Assembly: GCA_004293725.1 (NCBI GenBank)
Contig: REAW01000006.1
Coordinates: 124,001 to 188,000 of the forward strand
DNA length: 64,000 bases
From: Curvibacter sp.
GTDB lineage: Bacteria; Pseudomonadota; Gammaproteobacteria; Burkholderiales; Burkholderiaceae_C
Reading direction: 5' to 3'
Shown here: one piece after another, positions 46,481 through 55,666 of the stretch
How positions within the stretch are numbered: the first letter of the stretch is position 1
Layout of the letters: every line of letters starts with the position of its first letter
The notes under the pieces: generated by a model
The model's database searches: none
The model's input: the letters and a program-made list of their open reading frames with translations, nothing else
Told to the model about the DNA's origin: nothing
Translations under genes and position numbers: made by a program

Positions 46481-47035
46481 GATGACTTCCTGAGGGATCG
46501 GCGTAACGGCACAACACCCCGCATTACTTTTATTGATTCGGCGTGGTGTTTTTTGCTTCTCCCTGAAGCCACAGGTTATGCAATTCAGCATGTAAGCGCA
46601 AACGCCGGAGAAAGGTTTGCTACCTACTCGTAACTACTTGATATGTTTGAAGTTTTTGTGAACTTCCCTGCATTCGACTTACGCTTCGTTACACGCAATG
46701 CAGTGCGCCCCATGTTGGCCAGTTGGCCTTTCGGAAAACGCGGATTGATTTCATTACAAAAGGACAGGAAATGACAGATGAAACCTCGTGTTTACCCTAG
46801 GAAAATCTGTCCGTGCAAGGGCACCCATCTATCGAGGCAAGAGTGCGTGCCCCCTCAAAGGTCATGTGAAGTAACAGACCTTCGGGTGTTTTGAGTGCTT
46901 GCTGGGGTGGCTGCTGTTGCGCAGTTTGTCGGTGTAGGCAATCGCAATGGCAGCCAGCGACTGGCAAAAGTGAATGGGGGCTGGGGCGCAACGGTGTAAG
47001 CGCAGAAGGCTAATTGGCGGCCATGAGGCGCTCAG
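46481..47035. other. 555-bp gene-poor interval between MCP and mutarotase genes
   Basis: No credible gene. The 46677-46777 portion matches the sugar-locus element at 54282-54382. The similarity extends about 25 bp into what would be the start of a coding region (ATG at 46771), but this frame stops after nine codons (TAG at 46798-46800). The rest, 46801-47035, shows no recognisable feature. Confidence 0.55.
46677..46777. promoter_or_regulatory. Duplicated promoter-region element, MCP-side copy
   Basis: Begins ACTTACGCTTCGTTAC and ends ATTACAAAAGGACAGGAAATG. The copy at 54282-54382 begins ACTTACGTTTCATTAC and ends GTTACAAAACGATAGGCAATG, with identical overall length (101 bp) but a diverged middle. 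The two conserved ends look like inverted versions of one motif (CGTTTYRTWAC), as expected for a shared regulator. Confidence 0.5.
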
Positions 47036-47857
47036 TTAGATTTTTCGATCCAGGGCCGACTGGGCGCGATTGTGGGAAATCAGCGTGACACCTTCCCATT
47101 GCGCCCCTGGCTCCAAATGCACGGGCTGACACACGGCAGCAGGCTCCACACAAACGAATTCTCGGTACCCACCCGGTGGCAAATCGCCAATGACAGCCTC
47201 TGGACCTGGGTTCCACACCACCACATCGGGGAACCCCGTGTGCTCGAGCAGCAATGAACCACCGGGGCTTTTCAGCTCCAATGGACCAGGCACCGCACTA
47301 AAGATACGGTCGATAGGGTCACGCAAAAACAGCGATTCACCTTCTGGCCATACACCGTTCAATACGGCTTGCGCCACATCACCCACCGCAAAATAGGTGT
47401 GCAGCGCGGCCTGAAAAGGAAAAGCAGTGGTACCCGTGTTTGCTATCGCCAGTGCCATACGCAACCCATCGGGGAGCAAACTAACCGTTAGCGTGCAAGT
47501 ACAGGCATGGGGCCAAAGTGGGTCGTCGCCTACTGCGTTGCGCAACTGCAAAGATATGCGGGGCTCCGGCGCAAACGCTTCCTGGGGCTGCAATGTCCAG
47601 ACCCGCATGCGCGCAAAACCATGGCGCAGCAGCGGGCCGCGATCCGAGAATTGCGGAAAAATCACGGGCACACCGCCGCGCACGGCCTGCGGCCCATTGA
47701 GGGGGGAAGCAGGGCTGCAATACAGCCGCTCCACGCCGCTGGCATCGACCCACGAAACAACCTGGGCGCCGCGCAATAACACGGTGACCGTATCGCCCCC
47801 TGCGCCCATCAGACGCACGGCGGGGGCACCATCCTTCAATAGTGTCTGGCAGTTCAT
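47036..47857 (-). CDS. D-hexose-6-phosphate mutarotase (aldose-1-epimerase-like)
   Basis: A 273-residue galactose-mutarotase-fold protein: RGGVPVIFPQFSDRG, HGFARMRVW and LHTYFAVGD carry the conserved substrate and catalytic His/Arg residues of the YeaD group, and GFPDVVVWNPG is also typical. It interconverts anomers of hexose 6-phosphates. It is the last gene of the minus-strand sugar operon, 10 bp after the SIS-domain gene, fitting amino-sugar or glucose catabolism. Confidence 0.9.
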   Translation of the reverse strand: MNCQTLLKDGAPAVRLMGAGGDTVTVLLRGAQVVSWVDASGVERLYCSPASPLNGPQAVRGGVPVIFPQFSDRGPLLRHGFARMRVWTLQPQEAFAPEPRISLQLRNAVGDDPLWPHACTCTLTVSLLPDGLRMALAIANTGTTAFPFQAALHTYFAVGDVAQAVLNGVWPEGESLFLRDPIDRIFSAVPGPLELKSPGGSLLLEHTGFPDVVVWNPGPEAVIGDLPPGGYREFVCVEPAAVCQPVHLEPGAQWEGVTLISHNRAQSALDRKI

Positions 47858-47867
47858 GCCCCGCAGT

Positions 47868-48923
47868 TTATCGGGTGGTCGTGACCTTGGAGAGGTGGCG
47901 GGGCTGATCAGGATTCAAGCCGCGCGCGCGCGCGACCGCCTCAACCAGGAGATAGAAGCTCTGGATGGCCGTGATCGGGTCCAGGTCCTCCTGTGGCGCA
48001 GTACTTAACGTCAAGTCCCGGCTTGGCACATCGGCAGGGGCTGCCAACAGCACCTGAGCGCCGCGCCCGCGCATTTCGGCAGCCAGCGCAATCAGGCTTT
48101 GTTGCGCTGGGCCACGCAGCGCAAACACCAGCATGGGATAGTTCTCATCCACCAGTGCCATGGGGCCATGCTTGACCTCTGCGCCGCTGAACGCCTCTGC
48201 CTGGATCGCGCATGTTTCCTTGAACTTGAGCGCAGCCTCTTGCGCAATCGCCAATCCCGGCCCGCGGCCAATCACCATGAGTTTGCTCGCGGTGCGCAGC
48301 GGCTCCACGGCAGAAGTCCAGTCCTGCTTGCAGGCTGCGTCCAGCGCCGCGGGCAAGGATTTCAGTCCCTGCAATAAATCGGCATGTTCGCCCCAATGCG
48401 CGGCCAAGCGCACGCCAGCCACCAAGCCGCATATAAAGCTTTTGGTTGCGGCAACGCTTTTTTCAGGGCCCGCGTGCAGGGGGAGAGCCCAGTCCACCGC
48501 TTGCGCGAGCGGTGATGTGGTGTCATTGACCAGCGCAACCGTAGTGGCTCCCGCAGCCTCAAACACCTGCATGGGTTCGATCAGGTCCGGGCTGCGACCG
48601 GATTGCGAAATCGACACCGCCAGCAGTCGCTGTTTGGCCAAAGGCGCCTTGTACAGCGTCAGCAGCGACATGGGCAGCGAAGTCACCAGTTGCCCGGTAC
48701 GCGACATCACCAAGTAGGCAAAGTAGGCGGCCGCGTGGTCCGAACTGCCACGGGCAATGGTTACAGCGCCTTGGGGTGGCAGGGCACGCAGTGCAGCTCC
48801 CAGGGCCGCGTAACGGTCTTCGTCCCCAGCCAATTGTTGTTCCACTTGCCGCGCCGAGGCCAGCGCCTCTTCCAACATCAACGTAGTCAAATCATCATCC
48901 TTCACCGGACTCGCCGGAATCAT
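47868..48923 (-). CDS. SIS-domain glucosamine-6-phosphate deaminase-like protein (NagB-II/AgaS type)
   Basis: A 351-residue protein with two SIS sugar-phosphate isomerase domains and no glutaminase domain. Seen: ARGSSDHAAAYFAYLV and SISQSGRSPDLIEPMQ in the first, VIGRGPGLAIAQEAALKFKE and EAFSGAEVKHGPMAL in the second. This corresponds to the isomerase half of GlmS and to NagB-II enzymes that deaminate glucosamine 6-phosphate to fructose 6-phosphate. ATG 48923 overlaps the kinase stop by 4 bp. With the kinase and nagA nearby it completes a GlcNAc catabolic route. Confidence 0.88.
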   Translation of the reverse strand: MIPASPVKDDDLTTLMLEEALASARQVEQQLAGDEDRYAALGAALRALPPQGAVTIARGSSDHAAAYFAYLVMSRTGQLVTSLPMSLLTLYKAPLAKQRLLAVSISQSGRSPDLIEPMQVFEAAGATTVALVNDTTSPLAQAVDWALPLHAGPEKSVAATKSFICGLVAGVRLAAHWGEHADLLQGLKSLPAALDAACKQDWTSAVEPLRTASKLMVIGRGPGLAIAQEAALKFKETCAIQAEAFSGAEVKHGPMALVDENYPMLVFALRGPAQQSLIALAAEMRGRGAQVLLAAPADVPSRDLTLSTAPQEDLDPITAIQSFYLLVEAVARARGLNPDQPRHLSKVTTTR

Positions 48924-49822
48924 TTCAAACACAAAGCCAGTCCGCCGTCCATGGCGTCGCCGTTGGAGGGAACCACGCGCTGTGCAAGCGCTGGAGAAAG
49001 TCGGGGCAGCAAGCGCTGGGCGATGCTGCCAGCAATGACCAACGGCAATGTCCCTTCAGGGTCAAGCGTTGTTGCCAGGGACTCCAGGCTCTGGGCGGCG
49101 TACGCCAACAGCGCAGCCGCCTCGACATCTTCCAATGCGTGTGCAAACACGTGAGGGGCCAGACTGGCATATTCAAACTGGCGCGCCTTGCCGCACCAAG
49201 CCAACAGGGCCTCTGGCGTGCCGCCTAGTAATTTGTAGATATCACGGGTCAAGGGGGTATGGTCATTGCGCCCGTCCACGGCGCGCTGTGTGAGACCGAT
49301 CGCACGTAGCCCGATATCAGCGCCACTTCCCTCGTCACCACAAGGAAAACCCCAGCCCCCCACGCTGAGATGCTCTCCGTTCGCCTGCAAGGCAAGGCCT
49401 ATGGCACCCGTGCCCACAATGACCAAGGCCCCAGGCTCTCCTCGGTGGGCACCCAGCAAGGCAATTGCGGCGTCCGTTTCCAGCACCAACTTCGCATAGC
49501 CGGGGTTGGCTTCCATGCATTGCGCATGCCACTGCGCATTGTTCGCGCCTGCCAGCCCCAGGCCCAGTGCGCAATTGGCAGGCACAAGGGGTGGCCAGTG
49601 GCTTTGCATGCGGCCCAACACAGCCAATGCGACAGCCTGCTCAATATGGGCCCACGCTTGCGCGGTTCCTTGGACCAATCCAGAAGCGCCAGCCTTTCCC
49701 TCACCAATCACGACCCCGCTGCGGTGCACCACACGCGCCCGCGTGCTGGTGCCGCCGCCGTCCACACCGATCGCGTAATGGATGTCTGCCGGGAGGGTTG
49801 AGAAATCCAAGGTGCCACTCAT
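48920..49822 (-). CDS. BadF/BadG-family ATPase, probable N-acetylglucosamine kinase
   Basis: A 300-residue ASKHA-fold kinase: phosphate-1 loop IGVDGGGTSTRARVV, ALVIVGTGAIGLAL for phosphate 2, GGWGFPCGDEGSGADIGLRAIG near the middle (a hallmark of GlcNAc/glucosamine kinases of this family) and an adenosine motif near the C-terminus (LVIAGSIAQRLLP). It probably phosphorylates GlcNAc or glucosamine after uptake by the adjacent ABC importer. ATG 49822 overlaps the ATPase gene stop by 4 bp. Confidence 0.86.
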   Translation of the reverse strand: MSGTLDFSTLPADIHYAIGVDGGGTSTRARVVHRSGVVIGEGKAGASGLVQGTAQAWAHIEQAVALAVLGRMQSHWPPLVPANCALGLGLAGANNAQWHAQCMEANPGYAKLVLETDAAIALLGAHRGEPGALVIVGTGAIGLALQANGEHLSVGGWGFPCGDEGSGADIGLRAIGLTQRAVDGRNDHTPLTRDIYKLLGGTPEALLAWCGKARQFEYASLAPHVFAHALEDVEAAALLAYAAQSLESLATTLDPEGTLPLVIAGSIAQRLLPRLSPALAQRVVPSNGDAMDGGLALCLK

Positions 49823-50958
49823 CGGGCGTTGGCCGAGCGCATATTGCCCGGATTCAAGCGTGTACATGCCGTGCCGTCCGACTTGAACAGGTACAGCGCC
49901 GTGGAGGGTGCGCGAACAATGACCGAGTCCCCCAAACGCACTTCCGCATTGCCATCTCCACGCACAATGAGCTCTTGGCCATCGTCCATTTTCAGGTACA
50001 GCAAGTTGGACTCCCCCAGATGCTCTACCAACATGATTTCAGCGTCCAACGCGGTGTCATCAGCGCCCGGCGCCACACCAGGGGCCAGCACGTCACAATG
50101 CTCGGGGCGCAGCCCCACTTCGACCGACTCGCCCACCTGCAATTGAGACACGTCAACTGCGGCCAGCGCCTTGCTTCCATTGCCGAGTTGCAGGCGAGCG
50201 CCCGCGCCAGACACTTCAATCACTCGCGCTGGCAACAGGTTAATGGTGGGGGAGCCGATAAACGTTGCTACAAACCGGTTGGCGGGCTGCTGGTACAACG
50301 TCAGTGGTGTGCCCGCTTGCTGTACACGGCCTTCGTGCAACACCACAATTTTGTCGCCCAATGTCATCGCTTCGACTTGGTCGTGGGTGACGTACACCAT
50401 CGTCGCAGCCAAATCTTTGTGTAACCGGGCCAACTCAATGCGGGTCTTGGCGCGCAACGCGGCATCCAAGTTGGAGAGCGGCTCGTCAAACAAAAACAGT
50501 TTGGGTTCCCGCACAATGGCGCGGCCAATGGCGACCCGCTGGCGCTGCCCACCCGACAGCTCGCGCGGCAAGCGCTCCAACAGATGGTCGATTTGCAGAA
50601 CCTTGGCAGCGTCACGCACGCGCTTGTCAATCTGGGCTTTGTCTTCACCGTGAATTTTCAAACCAAAGGCCATGTTGCGGTACACCGACATATGAGGGTA
50701 CAACGCATAACTTTGGAAGACCATGGCGATGCCGCGTTTCGCTGGCGGCAGGTCATTCACGATGTCCTCACCAATGCGCAGCTCACCGCTGCTGATGTCT
50801 TCGAGGCCGCACAACACCCGCAAAAGCGTTGACTTGCCGCAGCCACTGGGGCCTACCAGAACGACCAATTCGCCGTGCTCAATTTCCAAATTGATGTCCT
50901 GCAGAACAGACGTTTTGCCATAGGACTTGGAAATGTTTTTAAGGGAAACTCGTGCCAT
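49819..50958 (-). CDS. Sugar ABC transporter ATP-binding protein (UgpC/MalK type)
   Basis: A 379-residue ATPase: Walker A GPSGCGKSTLLRVLCG near residue 38, Q-loop FQSYALYPHMSVYRNMAFG, signature LSGGQRQRVAIGRAIV, Walker B LFLFDEPLSNLD, and H-loop VYVTHDQVEAM. The C-terminal TOBE/OB regulatory domain (VGLRPEHCDVLAPG) is typical of MalK/UgpC ATPases that energise sugar importers. It lies between the permease genes and the kinase gene in one operon. Confidence 0.95.
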   Translation of the reverse strand: MARVSLKNISKSYGKTSVLQDINLEIEHGELVVLVGPSGCGKSTLLRVLCGLEDISSGELRIGEDIVNDLPPAKRGIAMVFQSYALYPHMSVYRNMAFGLKIHGEDKAQIDKRVRDAAKVLQIDHLLERLPRELSGGQRQRVAIGRAIVREPKLFLFDEPLSNLDAALRAKTRIELARLHKDLAATMVYVTHDQVEAMTLGDKIVVLHEGRVQQAGTPLTLYQQPANRFVATFIGSPTINLLPARVIEVSGAGARLQLGNGSKALAAVDVSQLQVGESVEVGLRPEHCDVLAPGVAPGADDTALDAEIMLVEHLGESNLLYLKMDDGQELIVRGDGNAEVRLGDSVIVRAPSTALYLFKSDGTACTRLNPGNMRSANAR

Positions 50959-50970
50959 GATTTTTTCAAG

Positions 50971-51837
50971 TTATTTCACTGCACCCGCGGTAATGCCGCG
51001 AATCAGCTGACGGGAGAACAAAGCATACAAAATGATGACCGGCACCATCGCCAAAGTGAGCGACGACATCACACCATTCCAGTCGGTGGAATACTGGCCC
51101 ACGAACTGCTGCACCCCGAGGGTGATCGTTGCAGTCTGGTCTGATGGCGCCAAAATCAACGGGAACCACAGGTCATTCCATATCGGCACCATGGTGAATA
51201 CCGCCACCGTGGCCAAGGCAGGCCGAATCAGTGGCAAAACCACGTGATAAAAAATGCTGTATTCGCTGATGCCATCACACCTTGCGGCGTCTTTCAGTTC
51301 TTTGGGCACTTGCTCCATGAACTCCGAAAGAATCATCACCGCCAATGGCAAGCCTTGGGCGATATAGACCAAGATCAGTGCAGTCAGGGTGTTTACCAAG
51401 TCTGCGGCCACCATGATTTTCAGAATACTGACCGTGCCCAAGCGGATTGGCACCATGATGCCGAACGCAAAGAACAAGGCCAACCATCGGTTGCCCGGAA
51501 AGCGGTACTCTGACAAAGCCCACGCCGCCATGGCCCCAAAGAGCAAGATAAAAAACAGTGACACCACAGTGACGATCAGGCTGTTGCTGAAGTAGTTCAG
51601 CACATTGGCCTGCTCCAAGACTTTGGTGTAGCCCACCAGCGAGAACGTCTCCGCGTTTGGCAGCGCAAGCGGGGTGTCAAAGATGGCGTCCCTGCGCTTG
51701 AATGAATTCACCAACACCAGCAAGATGGGGAAAAGAGCCAGGACCGCATACGCGATCAACGCCACATGCACAAACAAGCGGCTCGGCGCTACCTGCTTCA
51801 ACAGGCGGCCCTTGGAGTAGGAAGTAGGGGATGGCAT
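50971..51837 (-). CDS. Carbohydrate ABC transporter permease (MalG type)
   Basis: A 288-residue permease with six membrane segments and the EAA-type loop ELKDAARCDGISEYSIFYHVVLPLIRPAL for contact with the ATPase. The C-terminus (FSRQLIRGITAGAVK) is typical of MalG-like subunits. ATG 51837 is preferred to the GTG three bases upstream. It is located 7 bp after the MalF-like permease gene. Confidence 0.94.
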   Translation of the reverse strand: MPSPTSYSKGRLLKQVAPSRLFVHVALIAYAVLALFPILLVLVNSFKRRDAIFDTPLALPNAETFSLVGYTKVLEQANVLNYFSNSLIVTVVSLFFILLFGAMAAWALSEYRFPGNRWLALFFAFGIMVPIRLGTVSILKIMVAADLVNTLTALILVYIAQGLPLAVMILSEFMEQVPKELKDAARCDGISEYSIFYHVVLPLIRPALATVAVFTMVPIWNDLWFPLILAPSDQTATITLGVQQFVGQYSTDWNGVMSSLTLAMVPVIILYALFSRQLIRGITAGAVK

Positions 51838-51844
51838 CACAGTC

Positions 51845-52759
51845 TCACAAGGAATAGCGCTGCAGGCGGCGCTGAATTAAGGCGAAATACACACCTACGC
51901 CCATCAATATCACCAAAAACATCAAGGTGGCCACCGCAGCACCCATCGTGGGGTTGGCCACCTGCGACTGAAAGCCAAAGAAAGTGCGATAGAACAGCGT
52001 TCCCAAGATGTCGGAACTGTAATTGGGTCCTGCCACGGCGCCCTTCACCGCGTAGATCAAGTCAAACGCATTGAAATTGCCCACGAAGGTGAGAATGGTG
52101 GTGAGGCCAAGCGTCGGCAATATCAAGGGCAAACGGATTTGCCAGAAAATTCGCCAGGGGGAAGCCCCCTCCACCACAGCCGCTTCGATGATGTCATCCG
52201 GTATCGCGATCATGGCTGCATAAATCAGCATCATGGGTATGCCCACATACTGCCAGTTGGACATCAGCGACAACGTGGGCAACACGGTCTCCTCCAGCCC
52301 CAACCATGGCTGGAAGTAGTGCCCCAAACCCAGCATGTTCAGAAAGCCTTCTGCCACCCCCCAACGAGGCGACAAAATAAGCTGCCAAGTGAATCCCACA
52401 ATCACGACGGACAACAGGGTCGGCAAGAAAAATATGGTGCGATACGTAGCCGCAAACCGCACGTTGCGCAGCGATAGCATCGCGGCCAAAAACAATGCGA
52501 TAGGGTTTTGCACCAGCATATGGAACCCAAAGAACTTCAGGTTGTTGTACATGGCGTTCCAAAACGTCTCTGACCACTGCGGGTCCAGCAAAATCGTTTG
52601 GTAGTTTTGCAAGCCTACAAAGCTGTAGACGCCTGCGTCATTTTGGGTAAAAAGGCCGGTGTACAGCGTCCCCATCAGCGGGAAAGCGCTCAACACGGCA
52701 TAAATCAGCAGGGCCGGTGCAACGAACACGAGCGCATGCCACGGAAAACTTTTCTTCAT
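51845..52759 (-). CDS. Carbohydrate ABC transporter permease (MalF type)
   Basis: A 304-residue permease with six hydrophobic segments (first LVFVAPALLIYAVLSAFPLM) and an EAA loop (DDIIEAAVVEGASPWRIFWQIRLPLILPTLG). ATG 52759 directly precedes the first TM helix; the frame extends to 52807 without family similarity. It is separated from the binding-protein gene by a strong hairpin. Confidence 0.94.
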   Translation of the reverse strand: MKKSFPWHALVFVAPALLIYAVLSAFPLMGTLYTGLFTQNDAGVYSFVGLQNYQTILLDPQWSETFWNAMYNNLKFFGFHMLVQNPIALFLAAMLSLRNVRFAATYRTIFFLPTLLSVVIVGFTWQLILSPRWGVAEGFLNMLGLGHYFQPWLGLEETVLPTLSLMSNWQYVGIPMMLIYAAMIAIPDDIIEAAVVEGASPWRIFWQIRLPLILPTLGLTTILTFVGNFNAFDLIYAVKGAVAGPNYSSDILGTLFYRTFFGFQSQVANPTMGAAVATLMFLVILMGVGVYFALIQRRLQRYSL

Positions 52760-52802
52760 ATTTTTTCTGCCTTGTGATCGTTGGGAATTGGCATCCGCTA
52801 CG

Positions 52803-52836
52803 AACAAAGGCCCGCCCGATGGGCTGGGCCTTTGTT
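52803..52836 (-). terminator. Hairpin between binding-protein and permease genes
   Basis: A perfect 11-bp stem (AACAAAGGCCC / GGGCCTTTGTT) with a 12-nt loop sits between the binding-protein stop (52852) and the permease start (52759). It lacks a long T-tract, so it is better read as a partial terminator or mRNA-stabilising hairpin that keeps binding protein in excess of permease. Confidence 0.7.
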
Positions 52837-52851
52837 GTTCACATCACACGA

Positions 52852-54102
52852 TCAATTCGCTGGCTTGTACCACTTGGCAATGCCGTCCGCCAGTTGTTTG
52901 CCACCCGCTTCAGGGCTCAACTTCTTGTTGATCACGCCTTGGCCGACCACTTGCAATTCAGCGCCCAGGCTAGGCTGGCCCTTGTCCAAGTGTTGCACTT
53001 GGGCACGGATAGTGGGCTTGCAGTCCTTGCGCCAGCTCAGCATTTCTGCCGCAACCGGGTTGGTCAACTTGATGGGGGCAGAAGAAAGGGGGAAGAAGCC
53101 CGGAGTCTTGTTGCCAAACAGCTCTGCGAATTCAGCGCTGGCCATCCAGTTCAAGAAGACTTCCGCATCCTTCTTGTTCTTGGTCTTGGCGTTCATGCCC
53201 ATGGCCATGTCGATATGGTCAGAGATGTAGCAGGTGTCGCCCTTCTTTGGCACCACAGGGCGGAAGGCGCCGTATTCCAAGCCCTTGCCTTCTTTGTCAT
53301 AGAAAGAAATATCCCATGAGCCGGTAGGAATGATGGCTGCTTTGCCGCTGGCAAACAGGGTTTGGCTGTCGCCGTAGCCTTGGGCTTGGTAGCCCCGTGG
53401 CAAGAAGTCAGCCAACTTTTCCATGAACTTCAAAGGTGCTACAAACTCAGGATCGCTGAACTTCTTGGTGCCCTTGATCAGCCCTTGGCGGCCTTCTTCA
53501 CCCTTCCAGTACGCTGGGCCTTGGCCGGTGTACACGATCTCGGAGGTTTCCCAACCGTCAGCGGTACCCAAGGACACGGGAGCCACTTTGCCAGCGGCCT
53601 TTACTTTGGTCAACACGTCGAAGAATTCAGCTTCTGTCGTAGGAACCTTCAGACCCAGCTCAGCAAACACCTTCTTGTTGTAGAAGTAACCATGGATCAC
53701 GGAAGCCATGGGCATGCACCATGCGGACTTGGCATCAGCTGTTTGCCATGCAAGCTTTGCGCTGGTGGGGAAATTCTTCATGCCTGGCAAGGCAGCAATG
53801 TCCGCCAAGTTGCCAGCCTTGTACATGGTTTCAGCCAAGTCAAAAGGACGGCACTGGATCAGGTCACCGGCAGTGCCTGCAATAAAGCGCGCATTCACAG
53901 CGGCGTTGTATTCGTTCGGCGTGGTGGTCAAGAACTTGACAGTGATTCCGGGGTTGGCCTTTTGGAATGCGGGAATCAACACCTGCTCCCATGTTGCCTT
54001 GTCATCCCCGCGCCAGCTTTCGATGGTCAGAGTGCCTGCATTGGCGATACCGGTACAAGCGAGTGCGGCCGCAGCGGCTGCAATACGTAGTTGGAAAGAC
54101 AT
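52852..54102 (-). CDS. Sugar ABC transporter substrate-binding protein
   Basis: A 416-residue family 1 solute-binding protein. It has a signal peptide ending ACTGIANA-G, and a mature body with LTIESWRGDDKATWEQVLIPAFQKANPG, VIHGYFYNKKVFAELGL and FASGKAAIIPTGSWDISFYDKEG. It binds a sugar or oligosaccharide in the periplasm for the adjacent permeases; amino-sugar context suggests GlcNAc or chitooligosaccharides. GGAGA precedes ATG 54102. First gene of the minus-strand uptake operon (54102 to 47036). Confidence 0.93.
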   Translation of the reverse strand: MSFQLRIAAAAAALACTGIANAGTLTIESWRGDDKATWEQVLIPAFQKANPGITVKFLTTTPNEYNAAVNARFIAGTAGDLIQCRPFDLAETMYKAGNLADIAALPGMKNFPTSAKLAWQTADAKSAWCMPMASVIHGYFYNKKVFAELGLKVPTTEAEFFDVLTKVKAAGKVAPVSLGTADGWETSEIVYTGQGPAYWKGEEGRQGLIKGTKKFSDPEFVAPLKFMEKLADFLPRGYQAQGYGDSQTLFASGKAAIIPTGSWDISFYDKEGKGLEYGAFRPVVPKKGDTCYISDHIDMAMGMNAKTKNKKDAEVFLNWMASAEFAELFGNKTPGFFPLSSAPIKLTNPVAAEMLSWRKDCKPTIRAQVQHLDKGQPSLGAELQVVGQGVINKKLSPEAGGKQLADGIAKWYKPAN

Positions 54103-54281
54103 AAAGATTAATTCTCCGAATCATTGGTTTAGAAAACTGTCTGTGCGCGGTGCGTGGTGTGCCTGACAGTGCGCCGGAGGTTATGCTCACAGCTGTGTAA
54201 TTTCAAACCGACTCTCCGCCGAGTACCTCTCTGCCTAAGTTGTTGATTTTGCTCATATTTTCACGAAAACTGCCTGTGCCA

Positions 54282-54382
54282 ACTTACGTTTCATTACCTT
54301 GCATCTGTGGCCCCGTGCATGCAGTACACGCCGCCTTTTTTGGTCGCGATAGATAACGTTACAAAACGATAGGCAATGAAAG
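54282..54382. promoter_or_regulatory. Duplicated promoter-region element, sugar-locus copy
   Basis: It lies between the divergent binding-protein genes. It starts ACTTACGTTTCATTAC and ends GTTACAAAACGATAGGCAATG, the ATG being the start of the + strand gene at 54376. The conserved ends match the MCP-side copy at 46677-46777 at the same spacing. A likely regulator is the response regulator encoded at 55667, but this is inference. Confidence 0.5.
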
Positions 54383-55656
54383 CTCTTTCCTCCGGGTTAC
54401 TACTAGTGTTTCAGTGGCTGCTGGGGGTCTCCTGCGTCGTATTTGCACTCACCGCGCAAGCGCAACCCGCCTTACCCGTGGATGTTTTGCACTGGTGGAC
54501 CTCCGCCAGCGAACGCAAAGCGGCTGATCAATTGGGCGCGCTCCTGGCAGCCAACGGGGTGCAATGGAAAGACGCCGCCATACCCGGCGGGGGCGGCATG
54601 GCGGCGGTCAAGGTGCTCAAGAGTCGTGTCCTGATGGGTGACCCACCCGACGTCGCGCAACTGATCGGCACCACCCTGACCGACTGGGCAGACGTTGGCT
54701 TGGTGTTGCCCTTGAATAACGTGGCAGAACGCCAACGCTGGAGCCAAAGCCTGTTCCCCACGGTGATGGACCTCGTCACCTACAAAGACAACATCATTGC
54801 GGTTCCTCTTGGCATTCACCGTATCAACACCCTGCTCTACAACCGCCGTCTGTTTGCACGTATTGGCATGGCGCCACCTGCCACCTGGGCGCAGTTTGAG
54901 GTTGCTGCGCGCAAGCTACGGGCAATCCAAGTGAGGCCCTTGGCATGGAGCGACGAGCCATGGCAAATGGCCACTATTTTTGAGTCCATTTTGCTGGCAG
55001 AAACAGGCCCGGCTTTGTACGCAGATCTCATCGTGCAACGCAAAAGCTCCGCCTGGATGGACCCCCGTGTGGAGCGGGCGCTAAACCGCTTGCGCTTATT
55101 GCGCAGCCTCAGCACCGACACACCCACCGAGCGCACGTGGACCGAAGGCGCCCGTGAGCTGCTGGAAGACAACGTCGGCATGATGATCATGGGTGACTGG
55201 GCCAAGGGTGAACTCATGGCTTGGGGCGCCAGCCCCACCAAAGACTTTGGCTGTGTAGTGGTCCCCGGCACGGCAAACATGCACCTGTACAGCATTGACA
55301 CCCTGGCCATGCTTGTCAGCCCGCGTCAGCGAGAGGCTACCCAGGAGAAAATGGCGGCACTGGTGTCCGGCGCCAACGCTCAGCTCGCCTATAACCGTCA
55401 CAAAGGCTCGGTACCTGTGCGCCGCGATGTGGACCCATTGACCCTTGACAGTTGCGCCCGAGACTCCTGGACTACCTTTGCATCTCCCCGCGCGGCGCGT
55501 GTGCCGAGCCTGGCCCACCGCATGGCGGCGGACGAGACGGTAAAAGACGCGGTGGCGCAGACGCTGTGGCGCTACTTGACAGACCCCGGCATGGATGCCT
55601 CTGAAGCCCAGCGCAGGCTTGCGGCAGTTATCCGTGCGCCCCGCTCCGACCGTTGA
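54376..55656 (+). CDS. Second sugar-binding-protein-like protein, probable periplasmic sensor partner
   Basis: A 426-residue solute-binding-protein homolog with signal peptide (LLGVSCVVFALTAQAQ-P). The body resembles GtsA-type glucose/mannose binders (LPVDVLHWWTSASERKAADQL, PGGGGMAAVKVLKSRVLMGDPPDVAQ). No permease gene follows; instead a response regulator and histidine kinase gene do, with only 10 bp between. It is therefore likely to present the sugar to the kinase rather than to a transporter; that role is inference from context. It is divergent from the main uptake operon. Confidence 0.85.
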   Translation: MKALSSGLLLVFQWLLGVSCVVFALTAQAQPALPVDVLHWWTSASERKAADQLGALLAANGVQWKDAAIPGGGGMAAVKVLKSRVLMGDPPDVAQLIGTTLTDWADVGLVLPLNNVAERQRWSQSLFPTVMDLVTYKDNIIAVPLGIHRINTLLYNRRLFARIGMAPPATWAQFEVAARKLRAIQVRPLAWSDEPWQMATIFESILLAETGPALYADLIVQRKSSAWMDPRVERALNRLRLLRSLSTDTPTERTWTEGARELLEDNVGMMIMGDWAKGELMAWGASPTKDFGCVVVPGTANMHLYSIDTLAMLVSPRQREATQEKMAALVSGANAQLAYNRHKGSVPVRRDVDPLTLDSCARDSWTTFASPRAARVPSLAHRMAADETVKDAVAQTLWRYLTDPGMDASEAQRRLAAVIRAPRSDR

Positions 55657-55666
55657 GACCCCTTGT

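Noticed and set aside
46771-46800. Nine-codon ORF at the duplicated promoter element as a leader peptide
   Set aside because: No stretch of regulatory codons or attenuator hairpin follows; better explained as residue of the duplicated sensor-gene start.
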